DNA of 64,000 bases, taken from positions 18,211,129 to 18,275,128 of the forward strand of contig OY757916.1 of NCBI GenBank assembly GCA_963585895.1, written 5' to 3'. Numbering within the stretch: position 1 is the stretch's first letter; each line of letters begins with the position of its first letter. Below are positions 44,303 to 55,913 of the stretch, piece after piece. The translations under genes and the position numbers were made by a program. The notes under the pieces are model-generated. The model searched no databases, was not told the DNA's origin, and worked only from the letters and a program-made list of their open reading frames with translations. Source of the DNA: Sepioteuthis lessoniana (Eukaryota; Mollusca; Cephalopoda; Myopsida; Loliginidae).

Positions 44303-44855
44303 GTATTGCCTAGTCGGCTGAGGCTGTAGAATACACCGGCTGCGCCTCTGCAGAGGGGTAAGACCCCAGCAACAAGAGTCCTGGATATGACACTAATGAA
44401 TCCGATGTTGAGGTTCCAGTATTACTGGAGCTTTGAGGAATACGAAGTACCCCTTCATAGCCATCGTTCCCAGGTCTGCTCTGGCCCCGAGTGGTAGCAC
44501 CTAATAGAATCCTATCTATGGGTTAAATAGAACTAAACTGAGTACTTATGCTAAACTGAATTGTTTGAAATGGAACTGTTTTTGACATTGGAACTGTACT
44601 TACGCTAAACTGAATTAATATAGAACTGTTTTGACATTTAACTGTGTAAACAAAATCAATACTTATAGTAAATTGAATTGGTTGAATTAGAACTGTTTGA
44701 CTAAACTGAATAGCTTGAAATAGAAATGTTTCTTACAGAATGTGTACTTATATTAAACTGGATTTTTGAAATAAAACTGTTAAATTGTAGAAAAATAGAT
44801 TTGGTATTGACAAATCTACAAAGGTTGATATGCCATAAAACCCAACCAACCAACT
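44303..44855 (+). repeat. Element D
   Basis: CTAGTCGGCTGAGGCTGTAG, CCTCTGCAGAGG, TTCCAGTATTACTGGAGC, CCTATCTATGGGTTAAATAG, tail units AACTGAATTGTTTGAAATGG, end TTGGTATTGACAAATCTAC and ATATGCCATAAAACCC. A SINE B/D tail scrap precedes it (44233-44300). Confidence 0.8.
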
Positions 44856-44865
44856 TGCAGAAGTG

Positions 44866-45015
44866 ATACTATTTAGCTCATTTCCTGAGGAGATCTATAC
44901 ATTTGCCATGATATTACGTAGTTTGAAAATGAACATAATAGTGCGACTAACGTTCGAACTCGTTACTCTGAGGAGTGCAGCCCAGCACGTTTGTCATTAC
45001 TCCACGGGGAATCAT
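44866..45015 (-). mobile_element. SINE B-like, diverged
   Basis: AGTTTGAAAATGAACATAAT, GCGACTAACGTTCGAACTCG and the inverted head ending CATTACTCCACGGGGA. Confidence 0.55.
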
Positions 45016-46045
45016 ATCCTTTTTAGGGTAGAGTACACCTATATTCATTTTTTAGTGCTTACATTTATCATCACATTACAGGAACATTCACTGTATATAT
45101 TTCACTAGAGATTCATTTTTGTTTTTATCTAAAAAAAATATCAAGCTATGTCTAGAGAAGGAAATTCGAGTGGACTTAGCATCAGAAAAAAATACAGAAA
45201 ATAGAGGTTTGCAGAAAATATTGTGTATCCAGAAATCTTATAAAAATCTAAAGATTTTCCTGTATATAGAACAGAGTTATTAGATCTTTGTTTTAACAAA
45301 AACACAGTTATTAAATCTTGATTTTGTTAGTCCATAAGATAGTTCAAAATATGAGTTAAAATAACTAGAAAAAGACTTCTTTTTTTTTCAAATTTTATCA
45401 TTTTATAATAAGTACATTGATATGTTCTCACCGAAACCCAAAAACAATATGAAACAAGCCGAAACAAAACACAGGATATTTGACAAAGATAAATATTCAG
45501 AAAAAAAATGTAAATTAATGAAAGGAAAATGTGCATAGTCTATTGTGCTTAACAATTATTGTTAAATACAATAGCAAATTTAAATTTTTTCCCTGGATAT
45601 TTACCTTTGTCAAATATCTTATGTTTTGTTTCGGCTTGTTTTATATTGTTACATATTGTCTTCGATTTCCACGATGGCCTCGAGATTCAGAATAAACGAT
45701 TCCTCCCACCTCATTAATAACGGTAAAATCTAGACTCTACCGATTTACGAAAGCAGAAATAAGAATTTAAAACCCCGGACACAAGAAAAATCAGAGACAA
45801 CAATGTAATAGAATACCCCACCTCAAAAAAAAAAAAAAAAAGAATAAATAAATAAATGAATAAATAAATAAATAAATAGAACTAAATCAAAAAGTAACAA
45901 GATGAGAAAAAGAAACCACGTTCAGCCAATGCTCGGAATGAGACAATGCTTAGAAGGGGACAATGCTTGGAAGGAGACAATGCTTAGAAGGGGACAAAAG
46001 AATAACCATTACTTAAAGCTGAGGTCTTAGATAAGCAGGAGGAGG
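45016..46045. other. No gene; small simple repeats
   Basis: Contains an (AAAT)n tract at about 45838-45882 and three 18-bp units like GGACAATGCTTGGAAGGA at 45940-45998. An inverted pair, ACATAGGATATTTGAC-type at about 45470 and TATCTTATGTTTTGTTTCGG at about 45618, shares GTTTCGGCTTGTTT. Confidence 0.5.
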
Positions 46046-46047
46046 CC

Positions 46048-46245
46048 CCGTAGCGTAGCAGCTGAACTGTGGCCTCGAAATCATGATGTTACGTTCACTT
46101 TTGGATTATTGCCCTTGGAAAAGGTACAAACCCTCCTATTCCCTCCAGCAATGGAGGAATAGGATAGTATCATTGCTGTTTTACTACAAGGCTAGCTTTG
46201 GTATTAAATAACCCACGAAAGTTGATATGACATAAAAAAGAAAGA
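46048..46245 (+). mobile_element. SINE B-like subfamily
   Basis: Head GGCCCCGTAGCGTAGCAG, central GCCCTTGGAAAAGGTACA, CCCTCCAGCAATGGAGG, tail TTGGTATTAAATAACCCACG, AGTTGATATGACATAAAA. Same plan as SINE B, different head. Confidence 0.7.
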
Positions 46246-46503
46246 AAGAATCAAAATCTAATCAATTAGTCAATTCTCTTGACAATGATAATAACTTTTT
46301 AGATGTTATTGATTTTAAAGGCATGTCAATTCGTCTAGGGTTATTCTATGACTAGAGGTTAGGCAAGTGCCTTCATTGTACATTTATATTTATAGCGATT
46401 GTTTTAAGCATTCTTTTGCACATGATTTGAAATATTCCAATCAAATACAAATAATTTGCACGCAGGTGTATAGTTTCAAGTATTCCGATCAAATGCTTAT
46501 AAT

Positions 46504-46750
46504 AATATAAGTAAAGTTAGTGATTGCAGTCGAGAGTAACCCGAAGGGTCCCTTTCCAATAGCTACTACACCAAGGGCGCTACTTCTTTCCATATATTGC
46601 TCCACTTTACCCTTGATACGTACCTTATAATGCTGAGTGTTAGCAAGGAGGTATCAAGTACCATTTTTTTAATGACTCGACATGGGATTGAACCCTGTTC
46701 TCCCGGACCATTAGCGAACATTCTACTCATTAGGCCAAAGGGTCGATATA
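46504..46750 (-). mobile_element. SINE C
   Basis: AAGTTAGTGATTGCAGTCGA, TTGCTCCACTTTACCCTTGA, TATAATGCTGAGTGTTAGC, GACATGGGATTGAACCCTG, then ATTAGGCCAAAGG. Confidence 0.85.
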
Positions 46751-47009
46751 AATTATATGTTTTCAAGTAATTATGTCTGTTTAATTATTTTCACACAGTT
46801 ATGTGATTTTAATTAATTAGTAATCTATTATAACTTAATGAAATTGATTTTAGTACAAATAATTCTTATTACTATATACTGCTTAATAGGGATTCAGTTT
46901 CTCCCTTTACGTTTCCTCTGCGTAACCATATCAAAGTCATCTCATATGTAATATCTTTAGTTTGTCACTTGAAGTATCCATATTCTAGATTTTTAAATCT
47001 TATTTTTGT

Positions 47010-47720
47010 TATCCGATTGTTATTGATGCTATTGGTTGCTGTAATCATTATTTCTTTGCGCTTATTTACATATTCCTTCAGGCTTTCTCTAACTCCATCC
47101 ATGCAATACTTTATGCTTGAATGTTCTCTTCCTCTCTAGTCACATAGAGTTTATCAATGTCATCTTTTTGGTGTAAAGCCTTGTACATATTGTTGTTGTA
47201 TATTTTTCGATTCACTGAATTATTGCATCTGCGCAATCCTGAGTATTTCGATCAAATGCTTATAATTATATAAGTAAAGTAAAGTTAGTGACGGCAGTCG
47301 AGAGTAACCCGAAGGCTCCTTTCCAATAGCTACTACAACAAGGGCACTACTCCTTTCCATATATTGCTCCACTTTACCCTTGATACGTACCTTATAATGC
47401 TGAGTGTTAGCAAGGAGGTATCAAGTACCATTTTTTAAATCTTAGGTATGACTCGACCTGGGATCGAGTTTACCATTGTCATCTCTTGGGTATATGGCTT
47501 TATGCATTTTGCCGTTGGTAGCTGCTATAATCAGTCCTTTTTTTAATCTCTTTTTGTATATTTTATGATTCCATGAATTGTTTCATTTACGCAAACCTCA
47601 GTGTTAGAGAGTCCTCTTCCACTTTCTTTTCTTGACACATAGAGTCTGTCAATGTCATCCACGGGATGTAAGTCTGTACATCATCCTCAATTTCTTCATT
47701 TCATGGATCATTTGTGATAA
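47010..47720 (-). mobile_element. LINE-R middle region, two pieces around a SINE C
   Basis: On minus the right piece (47480-47720) gives LHPVDDIDRLYVSRKESGRG, CVNETIHGIIKYTKR and LIIAATN. The left piece (47010-47235) gives MYKALHQKDDIDKLYVTR and CMDGVRESLKEYVNKRKEI. Both match the stretch between RT and the CCHC knuckle in this LINE type (GLHP..DVDRLY..RKEGGRG). Two overlapping pieces imply a duplication or two insertions. Confidence 0.65.
47275..47475 (-). mobile_element. SINE C, truncated
   Basis: TTAGTGACGGCAGTCGAGAG to GGTATGACTCGACCTGGGAT; the head is missing. Near-identical to 46504-46690 over the shared part, including neighbouring TGCTTATAATTATATAAGTA, so the two may be products of one duplication. 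Confidence 0.8.
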
Positions 47721-48238
47721 TATCTCCCTTGTTCAGTTTCAGAAGGATCCAGAGTGTCATGCTTAATCGGGCGATTGTCTAGGTATTTATTTCTATGATT
47801 AGATCTCTGCTGTAGAATTTGGTTTTAAAAAAGTTTTTTTTTTTCTGTTGTTCCCTTTTCTTATTTTTTTTTTCTTTTTCTAACGTCTTCGTTTATTTTT
47901 ACCGGGTACACTTATTGCAATTTATACTTGAAGGAATATAAATGCTGGGGAAAAATTATCTTTGCTATTATAAACAAAGCAAGGATTGATATAACGTAAA
48001 ACTATACAACCAACCAAACAAACAACGAACAATGCAGTTCTCTTCAATGTCAAAGTGCTCTTTATTCTTTATGTAATCTCTTCTTGATTTTGCTATCTTA
48101 TGCAGACATCTTTCCGGGTTTTGTTTTTTTTTACTCTTACATTTAGTGTGGACGGATTTTACCTTTATATTGTCTGCGGTGATAGAGAAGTACGCCAACT
48201 GATTTTTTAAAAAGTTTAGTTATGCTTATTTCTAAAGA
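47721..48238. other. No gene; T-rich tract and a D tail scrap
   Basis: T runs near 47835-47880. 47985-48025 (GATTGATATAACGTAAAAC, CAACCAACC) is a decayed D or SINE B tail. Confidence 0.45.
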
Positions 48239-48475
48239 TTCGCCAATGGCCCAGGAGGCCTGGGTTCAATCCCTGGACGAGTCATACCAAAGACTCAAAA
48301 AATGGTACTTGATATCTCCTTGCTTAACACTCAGCATTATAAGGTACGGATCAAGGGTAAAGTAGAGCAATCTAGGGGAAAGAGTAGCGCCCTCTCCTAC
48401 ACCTTGGTGTTGTAGCTATCGAAAAGGGAGCCTTCGGGTCACCCTCGACTAAAGGGAGACAACTTTACTTACTTA
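48239..48475 (+). mobile_element. SINE C, head truncated
   Basis: CCTGGGTTCAATCCCTGG, GAGTCATACCAAAGACTC, TAACACTCAGCATTATAAGG, TTCGGGTCACCCTCGACTA. Confidence 0.85.
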
Positions 48476-48669
48476 TGACTAATAAAAAGATATCTGTATT
48501 ATCTTTGCATTGAATGGTTTTAAAGTATTCTTGATAATTCTACAAAGAAGGGTATTGGGAAGAAATATTCAAATACAGAATAAATCAGCTTTACATTCTT
48601 ATATTAGAGTGTAGCATTCATTTGAAAAATCTTAAACATTTGTAAGTAAATTTAGATTTTTTGTTCACA

Positions 48670-49645
48670 GGTTTTATGGCATGTCAAAAATTGTTGAATG
48701 TAGTTTAACAACTAGAGTATACAGTTATATATGGTGCAAAATATATCTTTACAATGATTTTAAATAGATAAATACTGAATACATAGTTGCACTACAAATG
48801 TGTACCATACCCATGATACGGATATGTGAAACGTACATAGAATGTTTGTAACATATATACATAGAACATGGGAATCCCGAAACACGAAAAACACTTACGG
48901 CTTCTTAGTTCAGGTACGAAACTCTTTATTACCTTTGAGATGAAAGGTTTTCCATCTGCCCCCCACCACCACGTGTAACACCCGCCACAAAGTCACTGTG
49001 AGCTAGCAAAAGTCACCCTTCTTCTTACCACATGAATCAACTCACTCTGACTTTTTCAAAATCACCAAAATCCCCCGCGCGCGCTTTCGGTGCATGACGT
49101 CATTCACATCCCCAAGTCACAATTTTCTATCTGGGATTTTTATTTTGACATCTGTGAATGACACATCCTCTCCGCGCGCGCGTTAACACCTGTGCTCAAG
49201 TTTGCACCTAACTAACCCATGTGTTGAGCCGAAAGGTTCTTAGCCTAAAAAAACCTAAAGGCAAGATATATAAAACGAAAGCCCTCGGCCATGTTTCAAG
49301 TCACAATGTATTAATAATGTTCACAAACATTTTAAACAGAGAATAATTTCATACACAGTTGTAATATCAATATTTTAAGGGTCAATGTTTGAATAAAGTT
49401 CACGACTACATTTAAGAGATAAAAACTCCATTCATAGTTGCAATATCAATATTCTAAGAGCCAATATATCAATAAAGTTCACAATCATTTTCAGTAGATT
49501 GATACTTCATACATAGTTGCAATATATATGTTTTGAGAGCCAATGTATTCATAAAGTTCCCAATAATTTTAAACAGAAAAACACTTCATACACAATTGCA
49601 ATGGTTTAAGGGTCAATGTATTTATAAAGTTCACGATCATTATTA
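48670..49645. repeat. About 80-bp tail-type array interrupted by an LTR
   Basis: Starts with a decayed hairpin tail (GTTTTATGGCATGTCAAAA). Units marked by AGTTGTAATATCAATA at 49358, AGTTGCAATATCAATA at 49438 and AGTTGCAATATATATG at 49517 repeat about every 80 bp. One unit is split by the LTR at 48802. Confidence 0.75.
48802..49290 (-). mobile_element. Solo LTR, family 2, copy 2
   Basis: ATGT at 48798-48801 and 49291-49294. Shares TGACGTCA (49095-49102), the TATA-like block, GCGCGCGCGT and the poly(A) region with 39121-39666. Confidence 0.7.
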
Positions 49646-50500
49646 ATTAGCCTCAATAAGGGTCAAAACTTAGGAGGGTGATTTTTAAAGTAAGATGGTC
49701 TCCTCTTTCGGGTCTATTGGCGCCACATAATCTTCCTGCTTTTATTGTTGCCATCGATTCCCTATTATTCTGATCTAAGCTAAATTTAATTCATATCAAT
49801 TAAAAATTGCTTTGTTATTCCCATATTTACATACTCTCTATCAATATTTGACTTCTCAGGTTATGCCAAAGTAGAAACCAACTGTTCGAGGGTTGACTTT
49901 GAAAGCAGGAATGACTTTTCCACTTAAAAGATTGACGCAACACAATCTTTTTTTCCTAAGCACCATTTGGCCTTATGTTGTACTAAAGTAGATTTAGTTA
50001 ATTTGGTCAGTAAGTGGGTGACCAGTGTCTGTAACAACAGAAGTCAAGAATTTATTTGCGTATGTTCGCCGGATATTCTGCAGACCTCACAGCTCTTTCT
50101 ATTCACAAGAAGTCTGGAAACATGACAAAACTACTTTTATCTGGGATAATACAATTAGCACGGTTAAGGAAATCCGTGCCAGTCAACTTGATATAATTAT
50201 CAAGAAACACTTTCTTGTAGATAGAAACATACTGGACATACAAATGAATCTCCTGAGATATTCTGAGAAATTGTTTCGGTACAAAACTTGAGGCAAAGGA
50301 ATTATAAAGACAGGAAGAATAAACATTTCTTTCGCGCCATTATTATAGATGTGATGGGGCGAATGAAATCGCATGACAGAAAACATATCAAAGCAACGAT
50401 AACACTTTATAATAAGGGTGGTGAAGATTCACAACGCTGTATTTAGTCTGGCACAAGGCCAATATCATGAATGCTAAAAAGAATAAAAAAACATTGCCTA
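49646..50500. other. No supported gene
   Basis: An 88-codon ORF (50025-50291) has ordinary amino-acid composition but no domain I know, and no splice or promoter context. Confidence 0.35.
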
Positions 50501-51425
50501 CAGAAATATGACATTACATTATATAGAAATGTTGATATATGGCTTTGAATAATGAATTGATATAGATAATGTAGGAATATACATAATGTAGAAATATGAG
50601 TTAAGAAAAATGTAGAAATGTATATCAAATGGAAATATTGCTTTAGATATAGTAGAAAGGTAAATAATGTTGAAATATGGTTTTAGATAATGTAGAAAAG
50701 TAGAAATATGGCTATAAATAACAGAAATGTAGAAACAAGCCTTTATATAAGGTAAAAATGTTGATGATATAGAAATATGGCTTTAGATAATGTAGAAAAG
50801 TAGAAATATGGCTATAAATAACAGAAATGTAGAAACAAGCCTTTATATAAGGTAAAAATGTTGATGATATAGAAATATGGCTTTAGATAATGTAGAAAAG
50901 TAGAAATATGGCTATAAATAACAGAAATGTAGAAACAAGCCTTTATATAATGTAAAAATGTTGATGATATAGAAATATAGCTTTAGATAATGTAGAAAAG
51001 TAGAAATATGTCTTTAAATAACAGAAATGTAGAAACAAGCCTTTATATAATGTAAAAATGTTGACGATATAGAAATATGGCTTTAGATAATGTAGAAAAG
51101 TAGAAATATGGCTATAAATAACAGAAATGTAGAAACAAGCCTTTATAGAAATGCAGATGATATAGAAATATGACTTTAGATAATGTAGTAAGGTAGATAA
51201 TGAAGAAGTATGGCTTAAGATAATGCTAAAATGTAAAAATAGGACTTTAGATAATATAGAAATGTAGAAATATGTCTTAGGTACTGTAGAAAGGCAGATA
51301 ATGTAGAAATATGGATTTAGATAATGTAGAAAAGTAGATAATGTAAACATATGGCTTTTGATATTGAAGAAATAAAACTAATTTTGAAATACATATTTTG
51401 ATAATGTAGATCATGTAAAAATATG
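50500..51425. repeat. GTAGAAATATGGCTTTAGAT array with 100-bp higher-order unit
   Basis: A short unit like GTAGAAATATGGCTTTAGAT recurs throughout. ACAGAAATGT appears at 50721, 50821, 50921, 51021 and 51121, exactly 100 bp apart, so a 100-bp block was amplified about five times. Edges are more irregular. Confidence 0.95.
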
Positions 51426-51429
51426 CCTT

Positions 51430-52250
51430 TACAAAATGTCTGCCTAGTCAGATCGGGCTGTAAAATACGCTGACTTCACCTCTGCAAGGGAATAAGACCC
51501 CTCACAACGATTTCCCTGGGTATAAAACTAAACAATGTGATGGTGAGGCTCCAGTCTTGGAGATTTGGGGAATGTGGAGTCACTCTTAATTGCCAGTACT
51601 CCCAGGTCCACTTTGGTGGTGGTAGTACTTGTTGGGGTTCGAACTATGCATCAAATAGAAATATTTGATCCTTTATTATACATGAAACAATATAACTGTG
51701 CGCAAGCAAATAATAAAAGCTAAATTTAATTATTAGTATTATATTGAAATACTTGAAACTATGTAACAGTGGGCAAACTAATTAATAATGTTGAATAGAA
51801 TTATTAATGTTAGATAGCAATACTTGAAACCATTTAGTGTCTTTTGGATGACATTAAACTGCATCTGATAGTGAGGCTCCAGTATTAGAGCTTTGGGGAA
51901 TGTGGAGTACCCCTTCATTCCCAGTACTCTTGGGTTCACTCTGACGCGGAGGTTTAGACCTGTTAGGGTCCCATCTATGGGTAAAAAAGAACAAATCAAT
52001 CTTTTGCTGGGGATTTTTTTCAAACCATACAGTTGTGTGCAAGTTATTCGTATTAGAACACTTGATAAATAGAATGACTAATGTTGAAAAACAATGCTTA
52101 AAATAATTCAACGGCGTTCAAAACAGTGCAGTTGGATCTCGTTTAAAAATAAAGTCACCAACAAACTATTCGCTTACAATCATATACATGAATGAACAGA
52201 ATTTGACATTGAATAATCATCAAGGGTTGATATGCCATCAAACCAAATAG
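51430..52250 (+). repeat. Element D with a second partial core
   Basis: Core 51438-51655 (CCTAGTCAGATCGGGCTGTA, TGGTGAGGCTCCAGTCTTGG). A second core end at 51855-51985 (CTGATAGTGAGGCTCCAGTA, TAGGGTCCCATCTATGGGTA). Tail units, then TTTGACATTGAATAATC and TTGATATGCCATCAAACC at about 52228. Confidence 0.7.
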
Positions 52251-53074
52251 GCTAAATTAAGTAAAGAATTTTTTAAGTTAAAAATTTGAATCTAAAATGC
52301 TTTTGGGGATAAAATAAAATTTGTAGGAATGTGAGTGACACTAAAGTCAAGTTTAGTATTTAACTGGGTGATGTTTTTCGGGGGTTTTAGTGTCCCATTA
52401 ACGTTAATTCAAACAGTAAATTTAAACAGTGAGTTCTGCAACTTTCTAGTTCGGATACTGATTCAAAAGGATAACGCAGTCAATAAAGTTTTTAAAAGGG
52501 AATTTTATACGAAGAAATAAGAAAGAAAGGGATAGAAAAGATAAAGTGTTGCAAACTTTTAGTTCAATTTGAGGGAAACTTATCTGAGAGACTGTCCGGG
52601 AAACAAAGTTCTTTGAATTTGAGTCTTTTTCTTTTCTTTTTTTGTTCAATCGAAAAGTTTCAAAGTTCATTAAATTTCGAGTTTTCTTTAAGGTTCTTTT
52701 ACGTGGAATTCTCGGTTGAATTTTCTTTCAGTTGAATTTTCTTGGTAGAACTTCAGTGGTCGACTTTCATTTATTTTTATTTCTTGGGAAACTTCATTCA
52801 AGAAGCGAGTGACGAAACCAATCTGTTAGCTTAAGTTTTTCGTGCTATCAGTTTGGGTCCCCCAGTTCATACTGATGGTCAGACTAGTAGTTCTTGACAG
52901 AAAAGAGGAAGTCCCATTTTGGTGCCGCACAGTCTGGGATTACTCATCCCTTTTCTACTCAGGCTAAATCAAGTGCCTCACGTGGTCAGTTTGATTTTTT
53001 TTTCTTAGAAATAATTTTTTTTTAACATTTAGATAATGTAGAAATATAAGTAATGTAGAAAAATGGGCTTATTT
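52251..53074. other. No feature recognised
   Basis: Purine/pyrimidine-skewed patches at 52500-52760. No known family or gene signal. Confidence 0.4.
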
Positions 53075-53150
53075 GGTTGGTTGGTTGGTTGGTTGTTTTT
53101 TATGGCATATTAACTCTTTTGGCTATTTAATTAAATCCTCTTTATATATA
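53075..53150 (-). repeat. D/SINE B hairpin tail scrap
   Basis: TTGGTTGGTTGGTTGG, TTTATGGCATATTAACTC, then a TA repeat. Confidence 0.6.
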
Positions 53151-53159
53151 TATATATAT

Positions 53160-54126
53160 AGATTGATTGATTGATTGAACAATATAGATATTTTTTGTCT
53201 ACATATTTTTTTTTATTTATTCATTCAAGCTGCCGTATCGATGTTATGATATCCGGCTGGAATTCGTTATTAACCTTTCAATTATTGATTGGTTCCCTGG
53301 TAGTTTCGGTCTCGTCTTGGGCCATCATCGGAGGGTGGGGGTGTATTGCCAAAGCGGTATAACCTTTGGACGTACATTACTACGTTGTAAGATTTAAGCG
53401 TTTATTGTTTGTACTGTTTATAATATTAGCGTTTGTTTTGAAATTTGATTCTACAAATAGCAGCAGCAGCTAAAGCTTTTAAAGATTTTTAATTTATTAT
53501 AGTATATGGTAAGCTTTTTGGGGTGGGGGGATCTGAAGGGAGTATGTTTTTTGGAATCAACGTTTTTAATAAATCTGCATCTAATTTATCATTGTAGTGG
53601 ATTTGGTTACATTAAAAAAGTTTGATAAACGTTTGGGTGGAGTGTATAAGTAAAAGTAATGTTGGCGACCTTAATCTAGGGCGACCAGAAGGCTTCCTTT
53701 TCAATAACTACGACATCGAGGTGTAGGGGAGGGCGTTACACCTTTCCCTGGATTGCTCCACTTTACCCTTGATATGTACTTTATAATGCTGAGTGTTAAG
53801 CAAGTAGGTATCAAGTACCATTTTAAAATTCTTTGGTATGACCCGACCTGGGATTGAACCACGGTCTCTCAAATCATTGGCGAACACTCTATGCTCTATT
53901 AAAAAGAAACGCTTTACACTTACAAAGTGATAATGTACGTGCAAAGGTTATATTACTTTTGAAATATATATACACCTTGATGGTGGCCCAAGACGTGACC
54001 GAAAGTACTAGGGAACCAATTAATCATGGGAGGTTTATTCATCAATTCTAGACAGATATCATAACATCGATACGGCAACTTGAAAGGACAAATACAAAAA
54101 TATGTTGACAAAAAATCTCAATATTG
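53160..54126. mobile_element. Long inverted-repeat (foldback-like) element with SINE C inside
   Basis: The left arm 53160-53352 and the right arm 53965-54126 are inverted copies: TTGATTGAACAATAT with ATATTGTTCAATCA, CCGTATCGATGTTATGATAT with ATATCATAACATCGATACGG, and TTGGTTCCCTGGTAGTTTCG with CGAAAGTACTAGGGAACC. Arms are about 160-190 bp and similar at perhaps 80%. The spacer has no transposase. Both outer edges abut TA repeats, so the target site is hidden. Confidence 0.75.
53645..53905 (-). mobile_element. SINE C inside the inverted-repeat element
   Basis: AGTAATGTTGGCGACCTTAA, GGATTGCTCCACTTTACCC, GGTATGACCCGACCTGGGAT, CACGGTCTCTCAAATC. Confidence 0.85.
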
Positions 54127-54159
54127 TTCAATCAAATATGCCTTAACGAAGAAATGCTG

Positions 54160-54162
<3 letters not shown>

Positions 54163-54212
<50 letters not shown>
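54163..54212. repeat. (TA)n microsatellite
   Basis: About 24 TA units next to the right inverted arm. Confidence 0.97.
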
Positions 54213-54213
<1 letters not shown>

Positions 54214-54434
54214 CAAATTATACATCTAATATATATGTATATATATTTGATATATGACTTGTAAACGGATAGTTTGTAGCTAACATTTTGTTATGTAGAA
54301 GAATGTGCCGATACCAACTCTTGGGTCGAACTCGAATCTCCAGCCAACAAACGCAACTGTTGGAAATGGATTGTGCTACTAGGATCATGTGACTAGAAGA
54401 GGCGAATATATAAATGAGTCAGACAGAAGAGTCT

Positions 54435-54438
<4 letters not shown>

Positions 54439-54488
<50 letters not shown>
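54439..54488. repeat. (GA)n microsatellite inside the LTR
   Basis: About 25 GA units. Confidence 0.97.
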
Positions 54489-54491
<3 letters not shown>

Positions 54492-54559
54492 CGTGAAATA
54501 AATGTGAAATGAAGCACTTAGAGTTAGTATAGTGTTAGTATTCCGTACTCAGTATTCGA

Positions 54560-54850
54560 GGAGGTGCCCGCGGTGTAATGGTTATCGTCGTAGGAAATGG
54601 ACATGGCGACCCGAGTTCAAATCTTGGACAAGGCTGGTTGCATTTCACATTGCACTAATACCCTTGGGGAAAGATATGAATCCAATTATTTTCCCTCTAG
54701 CTATGGGTAAATAGCAGGATAAATTGGAATCTTTAGCCTTGATTATACAACCAATCTAAGAGAAGGAAACTCTGAATTCAAATCTGATAAACTCTGCTTA
54801 AAAATTAACCTTGTGTCATATCCTGCCCGAGCGGAGGGGTTGGTAAATAC
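54560..54850 (+). mobile_element. SINE A inside an LTR
   Basis: GCCCGCGGTGTAATGG, GAGTTCAAATCTTGG, CTAGCTATGGGTAAATAG, end GGGTTGGTAAATAC. GTATTCG occurs on both sides as a likely short TSD. Confidence 0.85.
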
Positions 54851-54949
54851 ATGTATTCGGCATTGTGCGAGAGGGATTATAAGTATCGGTCAAAGTTTAC
54901 CCCTCCCCTCATCAAACATTACAAAAGTGGCGACCAGAAATTGTTCTGA

Positions 54950-55910
54950 ACATTATAAACCATTTTAAACAGAGAAGTTGAATAGTTTAAAATATTGCAA
55001 TTAAAAACTAATAATTCTACTCAAATTTATTCATTTGTTTACGCACATTTAAATGATTTCAAATATTTATGTCTAACACAAATATATTAATTTAATATTA
55101 ATCATTTGTTTGCACACTGTTAGTTTCAAGTATTGCCATGACGCACTAATAGTTTAATATGTACAGTGTTAAATGGTTTCAAGTATTGCTATTTAGCACT
55201 AATAATTTTATTCAACACAGCCCACATTTAAATGCTTTCAAACATTGCTATTTAGCACTAATAATTTTATTCAACACAACACACAGTTAAATGGTTTCAA
55301 GTATTGCTATTTAGCACTAATAATTTTATTCAACACAGCACACATTTAAATGCTTTCAAACATTGCTATTTAGCACTAATAATTTTATTCAACACAACAC
55401 ACAGTTAAATGGTTTCAAGTATTGCTATTTAGCACTTATAATTTTATTCAACACAGCACACATTTAAATGCTTTCAAACATTGCTATTTAGCACTAATAA
55501 TTTTATTCAACACAACACACATTTAAATGGTTTCAAGTATTGCTATTTAGCACTAATAATTCTATTCGAGACAACAAACAGTTACATGGTTTCAAACGTT
55601 GCTATTTAGCACTAATAACTTCTTTCAACACAACACACAGTTAAATGGTTTTAAGTATTTCTATCTAACACGAATATTTCAGTGTTACTACAAATAATTT
55701 CTTTGCACACAGTTAAATAGTTTTAATTAATGCCTTGTAACCGTAACAATTTCAGATCAGTCATTTGTGTGCACACTGTTGAATGTATATACATATGATT
55801 TGTAAGCGATTAGTTTGTGGGTAATTTTATTTTTAAGTAAGTTAGAACTAATTTATTTGCATATAAGAATTGCTATTATTTTTTTTACAGTTAAATGGTT
55901 TCAATTATTG
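54950..55910. repeat. 59-bp tandem array with 118-bp higher-order period
   Basis: TTGCTATTTAGCACTAATAA repeats every 59 bp from about 55184 to 55565. Alternate units carry GGTTTCAAGTATTGC and GCTTTCAAACATTGC, making a 118-bp dimer. More degenerate units flank it on both sides. The same unit type continues beyond the mariner at 56453. Confidence 0.9.
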
Positions 55911-55913
55911 CTA

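Larger units (their letters stand above)
54294..54924 (+). mobile_element. LTR, family 4, with primer-site-like sequence and SINE A inside
   Basis: TGTAGAAGAATG...AACATTACA ends. A TATA-like GAATATATAAATGAG near 54404; a GA repeat at 54439-54488; AATAAATGTG near 54498. Directly after the LTR, AAAAGTGGCGACCAGAA resembles the leader and primer site of Gypsy-type elements. The internal region is not present. Target duplication not found. Confidence 0.55.

Noticed and set aside
50025-50291. 88-codon ORF with ordinary composition
   Set aside because: No family match, no splice or promoter signals; could be a chance frame or an unrecognised transposon fragment.
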